Virus record (IMG/VR): IMGVR_UViG_3300037493_001503
Location: 1 to 21,910 of that record
Source of the DNA: a virus
DNA length: 21,910 nt
Direction: 5' to 3' (one strand)
Part shown: one piece after another, positions 1 through 5,312 of the stretch
How the letters are laid out: the number at the start of each line of letters is the position of its first letter
Numbering within the stretch: position 1 is the stretch's first letter
Notes under the pieces: model-generated
Databases searched by the model: none
Told to the model about the DNA's origin: nothing
Seen by the model: the letters and a program-made list of their open reading frames with translations, nothing else
Program-made: the position numbers and the translations under genes

Positions 1-14
1 AAAATTAAAAGCTT

Positions 15-251
15 ATGAAAAAGTCATCAGGATTTGGAATGTTATTTTTGTGGACAATAATAACATTCTCAGCATTGTATGCATTAGCATCTTGCAAATC
101 TACTTATCAACATTGTGATGCCTATGGTGTCAACTCTGTGGATAACCCAGAGAATGAAGAGTATGTAAATGAAGTTGCATTCAATCTAAACATAGAACCT
201 GAAGAGGTTACACAAGTTATGTTTGATGCAAGATATGCAGAAGGATATTAA
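15..251 (+). CDS. small lipoprotein with YQHCDAYG motif
   Basis: A 78-residue protein. It starts with a lysine pair, then a hydrophobic helix (about residues 8-26) ending in a lipobox-like LASC with the cysteine near residue 27. This predicts export, cleavage by signal peptidase II and lipid attachment. The mature part begins KSTYQHCDAYG and continues as a short acidic domain. The same YQHCDAYG follows the lipobox of a second gene at 3701-3844, so the two are related. It stands alone, ended by a hairpin terminator directly after the stop. The function is unknown. A surface lipoprotein expressed during infection, for example in superinfection exclusion, is one possibility, but nothing in the sequence proves it. 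Confidence 0.8.
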   Translation: MKKSSGFGMLFLWTIITFSALYALASCKSTYQHCDAYGVNSVDNPENEEYVNEVAFNLNIEPEEVTQVMFDARYAEGY

Positions 252-280
252 GGGTAGGGCTTCGGCCCTTACCTTTTTTT
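252..280 (+). terminator. rho-independent terminator, UUCG loop
   Basis: GGTAGGGC, loop TTCG, GCCCTTACC (one bulged A), then seven T. It directly follows the stop codon of the lipoprotein gene. Confidence 0.9.
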
Positions 281-282
281 GT

Positions 283-295
283 TTACTATCACTCA
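283..295 (+). repeat. recurring word TTACTATCACTC (copy 1)
   Basis: TTACTATCACTC begins a few bases after the T tract of the terminator. The same word follows the T tracts of the next two terminators (734 and 1754), and a variant lies at 2095. Its role is unknown; it could be part of a promoter or a binding site. Confidence 0.5.
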
Positions 296-362
296 ACACA
301 ACACAGGCGCATAAATGTAAATCTAGCCCTGCGGTCTATTAATTAATTAAAACCCTTATATT

Positions 363-698
363 ATGAATTTTATTACAACAACTATCGGTAGGTCAGCTGC
401 ATCTAGATTTCTAAACATTGCTGCAACAGTAACAGCTGCATCTGATATGTATAAACTAATGTGCAACTTAGAAAGATACGAGGAATACAACAACGGACCA
501 TTAGATTATGTTGAACAAGAACTAGAAGAAGTGTTTAACATAGATGTTGCTGTATCTATGTTAAACAAACAATATCTTCCTGACGGTTCAATGAAGTTTG
601 ACTTTCTTGTGATGATTAACAACAATGTAGAACGTCCTGTTCACGCAATGGTACACAGAGCAGTAACACAACGGCTAATCAACCACTTCAACAGTTGA
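363..698 (+). CDS. hypothetical protein
   Basis: A 111-residue protein with no recognised family. The N-terminal 30 residues are rich in Ala, Thr and Ser and mildly hydrophobic. They are followed by a charged, probably helical middle (LDYVEQELEEVF) and a beta-like stretch (MKFDFLVMINNNVERP). The ATG follows an AT-rich leader with no Shine-Dalgarno, as usual in Bacteroidota. The gene is transcribed alone, between terminators at 252-280 and 703-735. The body composition looks like a real protein. No function can be assigned. Confidence 0.75.
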   Translation: MNFITTTIGRSAASRFLNIAATVTAASDMYKLMCNLERYEEYNNGPLDYVEQELEEVFNIDVAVSMLNKQYLPDGSMKFDFLVMINNNVERPVHAMVHRAVTQRLINHFNS

Positions 699-702
699 TA
701 AC

Positions 703-735
703 ATGGTGTCCCTTCGGGGATACCACTGTTTTTTT
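703..735 (+). terminator. rho-independent terminator, UUCG loop
   Basis: GGTGTCCC, loop TTCG, GGGATACC (one G-T pair), then ACTG and seven T. It lies just after the stop at 698. Confidence 0.9.
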
Positions 736-746
736 ACTATCACTCC
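734..746 (+). repeat. recurring word TTACTATCACTC (copy 2)
   Basis: Same 12-base word as at 283, here running straight out of the terminator T tract. Confidence 0.5.
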
Positions 747-1036
747 CACCTCAAATGTATTCACAACAGCTCCCAATCATTCACTCAAACGGTGCGCTGC
801 GCGCGCTCTTTCTATCTTTCTCTCTTGCTCACCGCGAGCAGCCTCATTCTTCGGCACTACGCGGTTCGCACACACCAGTACTCAGCCTCAAATGTAAATT
901 CACCCCTTCGGTGCTTTTTTCCCTTACGGGCTGTCTTACTCTTCGTAGTTTGCTAAAGCATTGGTGTCTACACAGCCAACAGATAAATGTGTTATCCTTT
1001 TTTAAAACCGTGCGGGTATAAAACGCAAAATTTATT
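747..1036 (+). other. gene-free region with short hairpins
   Basis: No convincing gene. The strand is pyrimidine-rich and more GC-rich than the coding DNA. Short hairpins recur: GTGCGC/GCGCGC at 792-806, TGCTC/GAGCA at 826-840, CACC/GGTG with loop CCTTC at 901-913 (followed by TGC and six T, so possibly a weak terminator), CCC/GGG at 921-930 and TGCT/AGCA at 951-960. Words like TCAAATGTA or ATAAATGT recur at 751, 888 and 983, and also at 311. The last 60 bases, AT-rich and before the start at 1037, should hold the promoter or leader of the next gene, but I cannot place it. Confidence 0.6.
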
Positions 1037-1705
1037 ATGGAAACTACTTCCACATTTACTCAAGCAGACGTTGTTGAAACAATCTTTGCTCAAAAAGCTA
1101 TTTGCAAAGCTAACAGTATTACTAAAAAGTCTTTGCAAGCTATGGACGTTGACACTCTTATTGCTTTAGCAACAAGTTTGTCTATCAGTCTTGAATCAGC
1201 TCCTGCTGTCGCTCCTGTTGAGTTAGTTGCTAATGGTATTACACCTCGCAATGCGCTTAACGGTACTGTTGTCTATACTATGGACTTAGAACTTGTTCAT
1301 TCAGACGGTTACTCATTTCACTTCGAGTTCGGAGATAAGAAAGTTGTAATTGCAGGCGACCTTGCTTTATCTGATTGCTTCGCTTCAGGTTCAATCAAGT
1401 TAGGCGACATGGTTCCGTTCCACTACCACGGTGCAGACTCATTCAAGTTGTTGTCTACAAACGGTTCTTATTTGGTTCCTAACAACAATCAAGAAAACCC
1501 TTCGCGTGGTACTATTGCTAAGTCATTCTGCGAACCAATTCAGGCAATGCTTGCTTTGGAGAAACTTGACAAGGCTAAGGACAACCTTGAAATGCTTCGC
1601 ATTGCAAAGGCTTCCAAGTTGAAAGTTAGGGACATTCGTAACCTTGACCGTGAAGACCGTGTTGCTGATGCTCGTGCAATGCTTGCTGAATTACGCAAGC
1701 GATAA
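1037..1705 (+). CDS. hypothetical protein with distinctive codon use
   Basis: A 222-residue protein of unknown function. The N-terminal third is helical and Ala/Ser-rich. The middle is beta-rich (residues about 80-145, with MDLELVHSDGYSFHFEFGD and a GDMVPFHYHG stretch). The C-terminal 50 residues are strongly basic and helical (many K, R, E), ending AELRKR, and could bind nucleic acid. Codon use differs from its neighbours: GCT, GTT and CTT are favoured and Arg is almost all CGT/CGC, whereas surrounding genes prefer A-ending codons and AGA. That suggests strong selection for translation or a different origin. It is monocistronic, with its own leader and a strong terminator. Confidence 0.85.
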   Translation: METTSTFTQADVVETIFAQKAICKANSITKKSLQAMDVDTLIALATSLSISLESAPAVAPVELVANGITPRNALNGTVVYTMDLELVHSDGYSFHFEFGDKKVVIAGDLALSDCFASGSIKLGDMVPFHYHGADSFKLLSTNGSYLVPNNNQENPSRGTIAKSFCEPIQAMLALEKLDKAKDNLEMLRIAKASKLKVRDIRNLDREDRVADARAMLAELRKR

Positions 1706-1714
1706 TAAGATAAC

Positions 1715-1750
1715 GCCTGTTGCTCTTCGGAGTGACAGGCATTATTTTTT
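1715..1750 (+). terminator. rho-independent terminator, UUCG loop
   Basis: GCCTGTTGCTC, loop TTCG, GAGTGACAGGC (11 pairs including two G-T), then ATTA and seven T. Confidence 0.92.
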
Positions 1751-1753
1751 TGG

Positions 1754-1764
1754 TTACTATCACC
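1754..1764 (+). repeat. recurring word TTACTATCACC (copy 3)
   Basis: Third copy placed just after a UUCG terminator. A CACTCCCAAAAAA word follows at 1774 and is repeated at 2074, so the hairpin array between them is bracketed by similar words. Confidence 0.5.
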
Positions 1765-2094
1765 ACACCCGCCCACTCCCAAAAAAGCATTGTGTCGGCT
1801 CATTGAAACCTCCGGTTTCTGCCGCCTGGGCTTCTTCCCGATCAACTCTTATAAGGGCTTCGCCCTGCCGTTGGGCAACCCTTGCTCTCCGAGGGCTGAA
1901 CCCAGGTTCAGACTCCTGGGGATTACTAGCCCATGGTATGCATGGTGTCGGCTAACAGGATCTTGCAGATCCTACGCGCCTGGCTATACCTTGGCTCGCT
2001 GCCGCGGGCAACACTCCGTGGGCTGAAACTCTTCGTTTCAGACTTCCGCGAAATTACAGTCCCACATTCACACCACTCCCAAAAAATTGGTAAG
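1765..2094 (+). repeat. gene-free array of short perfect hairpins
   Basis: No gene is visible. At least eight compact stem-loops lie in about 240 bases: GAAACC/GGTTTC (1805-1819), AGGGC/GCCCT (1854-1866), GTTG/CAAC (1870-1879), TGAACC/GGTTCA (1897-1910), CCATG/CATGG (1931-1945), AGGATCT/AGATCCT with a TGC loop (1957-1973), TGCC/GGCA (2000-2010) and TGAAAC/GTTTCA (2024-2040). Most have loops of 2-5 bases. The region is much more GC-rich than the coding DNA. It may be a structured RNA or a family of small palindromic elements; the sequence does not decide which. Confidence 0.6.
1873..2047 (+). repeat. diverged direct repeat inside the hairpin array
   Basis: Two copies of a unit of about 45 bases, at 1873-1916 and 2006-2047. 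Each reads GGGCAAC, then CTCCG, then GGGCTGAA, a hairpin centre, then TTCAGACT. The outer words are conserved while the hairpin centre differs (CCCAGG against ACTCTTCGT), which fits an element kept for its structure. Confidence 0.55.
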
Positions 2095-2103
2095 TTACTA
2101 TCA
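2095..2103 (+). repeat. recurring word TTACTATCA (copy 4)
   Basis: Fourth copy of the word, at the right edge of the hairpin array. A near copy (ATACTATCAC) lies at 2137, just before the next gene. Confidence 0.4.
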
Positions 2104-2148
2104 TCAGGAAGGGGAAGTGTCTAATTATTCATTAAATACTATCACAAA

Positions 2149-2349
2149 ATGTCACAAAACAAAACAGATTACACAGAAAACTTCATTGTAGAATGTACAA
2201 TGACAAGCAGAGAATACTATGACTTTCGCCTGCAAGCACTAACACACAAAGTACAATTCCTAGCCAAATGGGAAAAGGGTAAGTGTGTAGTAGCATGCGA
2301 AGCTCCATTTCTCGCTAAGTGTGGATACACTGAAGGAGTTGACTTTTAA
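2149..2349 (+). CDS. small hypothetical protein
   Basis: A 66-residue soluble protein. It has the composition of a real gene, with aromatic and charged residues (SREYYDFRLQAL) and two spaced cysteines near the C terminus (KCVVAC and AKCGY). No family is recognised. The ATG lies 12 bases after an ATACTATCAC word. The next gene starts more than 200 bases later, after a terminator, so this is probably a single-gene transcript. Confidence 0.7.
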   Translation: MSQNKTDYTENFIVECTMTSREYYDFRLQALTHKVQFLAKWEKGKCVVACEAPFLAKCGYTEGVDF

Positions 2350-2351
2350 GT

Positions 2352-2396
2352 CCCTATAAGGCCCTATAACGGCTTGATAAGGAGCTTATTAAGGCT
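2352..2396 (+). repeat. short tandem repeats of 10-12 bases
   Basis: Directly after the stop codon come CCCTATAAGG, CCCTATAACGG, CTTGATAAGGAG and CTTATTAAGGC. That is two near-identical decamers followed by two related ones, spaced about one DNA helical turn. It may be a protein-binding array or simple sequence drift. Confidence 0.45.
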
Positions 2397-2435
2397 ATTC
2401 TTGTTTACACGCGAAGAATACCATGCCATTATAGT

Positions 2436-2474
2436 ACCCTAATCTCATCACACAAACAAGATTAGGGTATTTTT
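2436..2474 (+). terminator. rho-independent terminator, 10-bp stem
   Basis: ACCCTAATCT and AGATTAGGGT form a perfect 10-bp stem around a 13-base loop, followed by ATTTTTTAT. It would end the transcript of the gene at 2149-2349. The 105 bases between it and the next start hold no gene; the AT-rich end (ATAATAATATAG) may be part of a promoter. Confidence 0.85.
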
Positions 2475-2579
2475 TATATGTAATGGGTTCTTTTGTGCAT
2501 AAGTAAGATCACCACCCACCTAAATCTTTAAAAGAGCATAAGGCTCAAAATCACTAATTAGTCATAATAATATAGTTAT

Positions 2580-2852
2580 ATGAAAACAATAACCATTCTT
2601 AGCAAAGTCTGTATCAACCTATCCATAGCATTAGGACTACAGCAATTTTTTTACGGTATGAAGAACAACGCTTGGATAGACTTCACTACTTGGTCTACTA
2701 CTACATTAGGGTTTGAAACTTTGTTTCTACTCTCTATAGTATTCTCTTCTATAGTATCTACAAATGAAAGAGCTGTAAGACCAATGAAATCAAGTAAAAC
2801 AATAGTTTCAGAAATCAATACACAAAACAGCTATACTCCTAAAAAAGATTAG
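2580..2852 (+). CDS. small membrane protein
   Basis: A 90-residue protein with two likely membrane segments: about residues 8-25 (VCINLSIALGLQQFFYG) and 42-60 (LGFETLFLLSIVFSSIVS). A Thr/Trp-rich loop lies between them and a polar Lys-rich tail follows. No family is recognised. It stops one base before the start of the next gene, so the two are probably cotranscribed and end at the hairpin at 3071-3107. The likely site is the host inner membrane; the role is unknown. Confidence 0.7.
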   Translation: MKTITILSKVCINLSIALGLQQFFYGMKNNAWIDFTTWSTTTLGFETLFLLSIVFSSIVSTNERAVRPMKSSKTIVSEINTQNSYTPKKD

Positions 2853-2853
2853 T

Positions 2854-3036
2854 ATGTGGACAGTTATCTTACACTTCGGAAGAGGACATGTGGAAATCTT
2901 CAATGACCTCACAGTTCAACAAGCAAAAAATATAATGGAAGTAGTGGTATTCAATAACAAAGATTGTGTTAATGCCAATGTATTTATGCAGAACCAGGAA
3001 GATCCAAGAGATGAACCTGATTATCCTACTGAATGA
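2854..3036 (+). CDS. small hypothetical protein
   Basis: A 60-residue protein of the form MWTVILHFGRGHVEIF, followed by a helix (VQQAKNIMEVVVF) and an acidic proline-containing tail (EDPRDEPDYPTE). No family is recognised. It lies one base after the membrane protein gene. Its stop codon overlaps the left arm of a 6-bp hairpin (GACCTA/TAGGTC, 3035-3052). Confidence 0.65.
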   Translation: MWTVILHFGRGHVEIFNDLTVQQAKNIMEVVVFNNKDCVNANVFMQNQEDPRDEPDYPTE

Positions 3037-3070
3037 CCTACGCATCTAGGTCGGGCTTGTAACCTATACT

Positions 3071-3107
3071 GGAAGAGATGGTGCCGTATATGCTCTTCCA
3101 TTTTTTA
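3071..3107 (+). terminator. rho-independent terminator
   Basis: GGAAGAG and CTCTTCC (7 bp) enclose a 15-base loop and are followed by ATTTTTTAA. It ends the 2580-3036 unit. Confidence 0.8.
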
Positions 3108-3513
3108 ATGCACCATTCTCATGTGGATATAAAGACTTCTTACAGGAAGGTTAACTTGTAATGCTAACAAGGCTCATGGGTTTAACCGCATGAAAGGATG
3201 TAAGATGTGAAACCACAATGATTAAGAAACAGAAACAACACAAGTCATGCTTGTTGGACGTACAGAAACATTTAATCATTCTCCCAAGGGTGAGCAGTTG
3301 TAGGTAAAATATACTAGGAGTTAGGCTTAATTGCTCAGGAACAAAATCTCCATGTTATAGAGAAGTATTGAACTTACAACTGAGTGCAGAGGGGTAGTCC
3401 CTCATATTTTATTCTTAACAGACGCAATCATAGTTCTCAGTGTCGAAGTACCTAGGGATTTGAACTACCCGCTTATCATGCAAACAAAAAAGGTGTAACC
3501 AGTCACCGGCACT
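3108..3513. other. gene-free region, probably structured RNA
   Basis: No gene is supported here. The plus strand has much pairing potential: CTTGT/ACAAG at 3155-3171; a CATGGGT/ACC-CATG hairpin at 3175-3192; a 10-bp long-range helix CAGTTGTAGG (3295-3304) with CTTACAACTG (3373-3382), including one G-T; GAGGG/CCCTC at 3389-3403; and GGGTAGT (3392-3398) with ACTACCC (3464-3470), which competes with the previous one. ACTGAG and CTCAGT could form a pseudoknot. It could be a phage noncoding RNA or a decayed element. No tRNA cloverleaf closes on either strand. Bases 3514-3700 hold a 23-codon reading frame (3514-3585) that I do not consider established. Confidence 0.5.
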
Positions 3514-3700
3514 ATGGATACTAATGTGCGTAACCCCAAAGTATCTAGAATGTATTGGCCAGCAAAGGAAGAAGTATGCATTTGAATCCACTATTGATTG
3601 CTCAAGATTTTTATTAGATTTTGTATCGGAATATGCTGCAAGTGTAGAGCATCAACAAAATCTTTTTTTTATTCACTTCATTTTAAAAACCTTTAGACAA

Positions 3701-3844
3701 ATGAAAACAACTATTGTACCCAGAGTAATTTTACTCACAGCTTTTGCTACCCTAATCTTAATTGCCGTAACATCATGTGCACACAGCAAGTATCAGCACT
3801 GTGATGCATACGGTAAAGTTGACACACAAAACAAATCAATATGA
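3701..3844 (+). CDS. very small lipoprotein with YQHCDAYG motif
   Basis: A 47-residue protein: hydrophobic signal helix (about residues 8-24), lipobox-like VTSC, then AHSKYQHCDAYG and a tail of only nine residues. It shares YQHCDAYG, in the same position after the lipidated cysteine, with the gene at 15-251. I chose the ATG at 3701. The reading frame is open back to 3524, but an upstream start would bury the signal peptide 59 residues in and give a mature part unlike the relative. The stop overlaps the next start (ATGA), so it is coupled to the metallopeptidase-like gene. Confidence 0.72.
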   Translation: MKTTIVPRVILLTAFATLILIAVTSCAHSKYQHCDAYGKVDTQNKSI

Positions 3845-4332
3845 AGACAACACTGTTATTACTAGCAACACTATTCTTTATTCTCTTTTGTGTAAAGACA
3901 ATTACTTCTAAAAAAAGAATGCCTGAAACTATTCTCAGTATAGACCGCGGGCAATATGAATTACTTCTAGGTTGTGATGCCAAGCAAGTGTTCTTACATT
4001 ACCGTGTAACAGGTATGCATGGACTATCCCTTTCAGGAGCTGAAGATAGAATCGCTGAAGGTGGATCGTATATTGACGGTCTATGTAACTACCATCCAAG
4101 AGATAAAAATCTTGACAAGAGTCCTTTACCATTTATATTCCTAAACATAGGTTCATTACAAAATAACTATAGTAATCATGAAGTCTACACCTGCGTGATG
4201 CACGAGTGTATGCACATGGCTGGTAGGTTATACAATGACCAATGGGGTACTCATGAAGAAGAGATGATAACATGGGCGGAAAATGAAGCCAATGAAATCA
4301 TAGTGCTCTTACAGAAAAAAAAGTTTATTTAA
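3841..4332 (+). CDS. membrane-anchored HExxH metallopeptidase-like protein
   Basis: A 163-residue protein. Residues 4-18 form a strongly hydrophobic N-terminal segment (signal anchor or uncleaved signal peptide). The rest is a compact domain with HECMH at 121-125, the HExxH zinc-binding motif of gluzincin/zincin peptidases. It is followed by an acidic helix with several candidate third ligands (HEEEMITWAENEAN, 138-151). This suggests a zinc peptidase facing the periplasm. The substrate is unknown. It overlaps the lipoprotein gene by four bases, so the two may act together at the envelope. It might instead be a zinc protein without peptidase activity, since only the motif identifies it. Confidence 0.72.
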   Translation: MKTTLLLLATLFFILFCVKTITSKKRMPETILSIDRGQYELLLGCDAKQVFLHYRVTGMHGLSLSGAEDRIAEGGSYIDGLCNYHPRDKNLDKSPLPFIFLNIGSLQNNYSNHEVYTCVMHECMHMAGRLYNDQWGTHEEEMITWAENEANEIIVLLQKKKFI

Positions 4333-4352
4333 TTACTTAAAGAAAAAAACAA

Positions 4353-4631
4353 ATGAAATTTCTAATCTTATTACTTGCTGCCTTCGGAATGGAGTCAGGA
4401 GTACCTAAGCATATTGCAACAACAGATCACTTCAGTTTTTCTGAAATGCGCTTTATCAAAAATGTAATCAGAATAAACGGTAAGGAAAAACCATCTGTAT
4501 TTCGTCTACCTAATGGCAAGATTGCAGTAAATTATACTGACCAACGTATGGTTCTTGGTAAGGATGGATTCATCCATGACCTTGAGATCTATGAAGGAGG
4601 TGAGTGGATTGATCTCGGTCCTGAATATTAA
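4353..4631 (+). CDS. small hypothetical protein, probably exported
   Basis: A 92-residue protein. The N terminus MKFLILLLAAFG looks like a short signal peptide, but no clear cleavage site or lipobox follows. The body appears beta-rich, with LPNGKIAVNYTDQRMVLGKDGFI and EGGEWIDLGPEY. It lies 20 bases after the metallopeptidase-like gene, probably in the same envelope-directed operon. No family is recognised. Confidence 0.65.
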   Translation: MKFLILLLAAFGMESGVPKHIATTDHFSFSEMRFIKNVIRINGKEKPSVFRLPNGKIAVNYTDQRMVLGKDGFIHDLEIYEGGEWIDLGPEY

Positions 4632-4654
4632 TACTGTCTGCAACCCAGATGGTC

Positions 4655-4726
4655 GGTATAGTAAGCTCAACTGGCAGAGCTGTAGCAACAACGCTATGTG
4701 TGAGGGTTCGACTCCCTCCTATACCT
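4655..4726 (+). tRNA. tRNA-like gene with abnormal anticodon loop
   Basis: A cloverleaf can be drawn. The acceptor is GGTATAG (4655-4661) with CTATACC (4719-4725) and discriminator T4726. The D arm is GCTC/GAGC with loop AACTGGCA. The T arm is perfect: GAGGG, loop TTCGACT, CCCTC (4702-4718). The anticodon stem GTAGC/GCTAT (4682-4686 with 4693-4697) closes a loop of only six bases, AACAAC, with no U at position 33. Three bases rather than two separate the acceptor and D arm. The anticodon and isotype cannot be assigned. No CCA is encoded. It may be a decayed tRNA, a tRNA mimic or a highly divergent tRNA. Confidence 0.7.
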
Positions 4727-4748
4727 CTAACCCCTAAAATTAATTCCT

Positions 4749-4823
4749 ATGAAGGAAATAGTAATCACAGTATTGTTAATGGCATTGTGCTATTCGCAGT
4801 ACATTTTAAATCAAAAGAGATGA
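4749..4823 (+). CDS. 24-residue membrane or signal-like peptide
   Basis: A tiny frame encoding MKEIVITVLLMALCYSQYIL followed by NQKR. It is a short hydrophobic helix between charged ends. Its TGA overlaps the ATG of the next gene (ATGA), the same arrangement as many gene pairs here, which supports translation. It could be a leader that couples translation of the next gene, or a single-span micropeptide. No homologue is recognised. Confidence 0.45.
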   Translation: MKEIVITVLLMALCYSQYILNQKR

Positions 4824-5011
4824 CAGCAGTAGAATGGTTAGAATACCAATACATAAAACATTCTGGCAACTTATTAGAAATGAGAAAGTCATTTGAACAA
4901 GCAAAAGAATTAGAAAAGCAGCAGATAAAAGATGCTTACATGAAATGGTATGACGGAAGTAATGATTATGCAGATGAAGAATATTACAATCAAACCTTTA
5001 AATCAGAATAA
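4820..5011 (+). CDS. conserved small Bacteroidota-phage protein (AVEWL...YYNQTF)
   Basis: A 63-residue acidic helical protein. It starts MTAVEWLEYQY, has a central FEQAKELEKQQIKDAYMKWYDG and ends YYNQTFKSE. From memory this plan (AVEWL at the start, FEQAKEMEKQQI in the middle, YYNxTF near the end) is very common in Bacteroidota phages and prophages. No function is known to me. I chose the ATG at 4820. An open frame extends upstream to 4649, but it would run through the tRNA-like gene and does not resemble the family. It is coupled to the 24-codon frame upstream. Confidence 0.85.
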   Translation: MTAVEWLEYQYIKHSGNLLEMRKSFEQAKELEKQQIKDAYMKWYDGSNDYADEEYYNQTFKSE

Positions 5012-5012
5012 G

Positions 5013-5312
5013 ATGACAGAAGGAAAGAAAAAAATCAACAAAGCTTTTACAGTTTTAAGAAAGAATGGATACTTTGCAAAGCAAAACTTTTTGTGTTGCA
5101 ACTCATGTGGTTGGCTCGCTGTACCAGATGATAAAGTTGACAAAGTTGTATTCTACCATGAACAAGCAGCAGCCGACCTTAAAGAATCAGGTGAATGTTG
5201 GTTAAGTTGGTCAGGTAACGGCAATGAAATTGTAAAAATATTTCAAGACGCAGGAGTAACTGCTAATTGGAATGGAGAGTTTAGTCAAAAAATTCAAATC
5301 ATACAACCATGA
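5013..5312 (+). CDS. DUF6891-like cysteine-containing protein
   Basis: A 99-residue protein. The N-terminal helix INKAFTVLRKNGYFAKQNF runs into CCNSCGW (C28, C29, C32), then VFYHEQAAADL and WLSWSGNGNEI. The order GYFAxQNFxCCxSCGW, then VFYHxQ, then a WSGxGNEI block is what I recall for the DUF6891 family; that match is from memory. The cysteines may bind metal. The function is unknown. I chose ATG 5013, one base after the previous stop, over an upstream in-frame ATG at 4950 lying inside the previous gene. Its stop overlaps the next start (ATGA). Confidence 0.75.
   Translation: MTEGKKKINKAFTVLRKNGYFAKQNFLCCNSCGWLAVPDDKVDKVVFYHEQAAADLKESGECWLSWSGNGNEIVKIFQDAGVTANWNGEFSQKIQIIQP

Noticed and set aside
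695-1021. Open frames crossing the 700-1036 spacer
   Set aside because: They run through a terminator and hairpins and have low-complexity Ser/Leu/His-rich translations typical of noncoding DNA.
1790-2124. Open frames in the hairpin array
   Set aside because: The translations follow the palindromes rather than a protein pattern, and several overlapping frames are equally long.
3295-3470. Group I intron core
   Set aside because: GCTCAGGAAC, CTGAG and GAGGG/CCCTC look somewhat like P4-P6, but no P7 pair or AAGATATAGTC-type S element is found, and no gene is interrupted by the region.
3451-3470. Minus-strand tRNA from the GGGATTTGAACTACCC-like sequence
   Set aside because: It resembles a T arm, but the loop would have ten bases and no matching acceptor or anticodon stem is found.
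3514-3585. 23-codon frame before the second lipoprotein
   Set aside because: Composition is plausible but there is no coupling, leader or relative, so it cannot be distinguished from chance.
3524-3700. N-terminal extension of the lipoprotein at 3701
   Set aside because: The frame is open, but it would place the signal peptide 59 residues inside the protein, and the relative at 15-251 has no such part.
4649-4819. N-terminal extension of the AVEWL protein
   Set aside because: It would pass through the tRNA-like gene, and the family begins at MTAVEWL.
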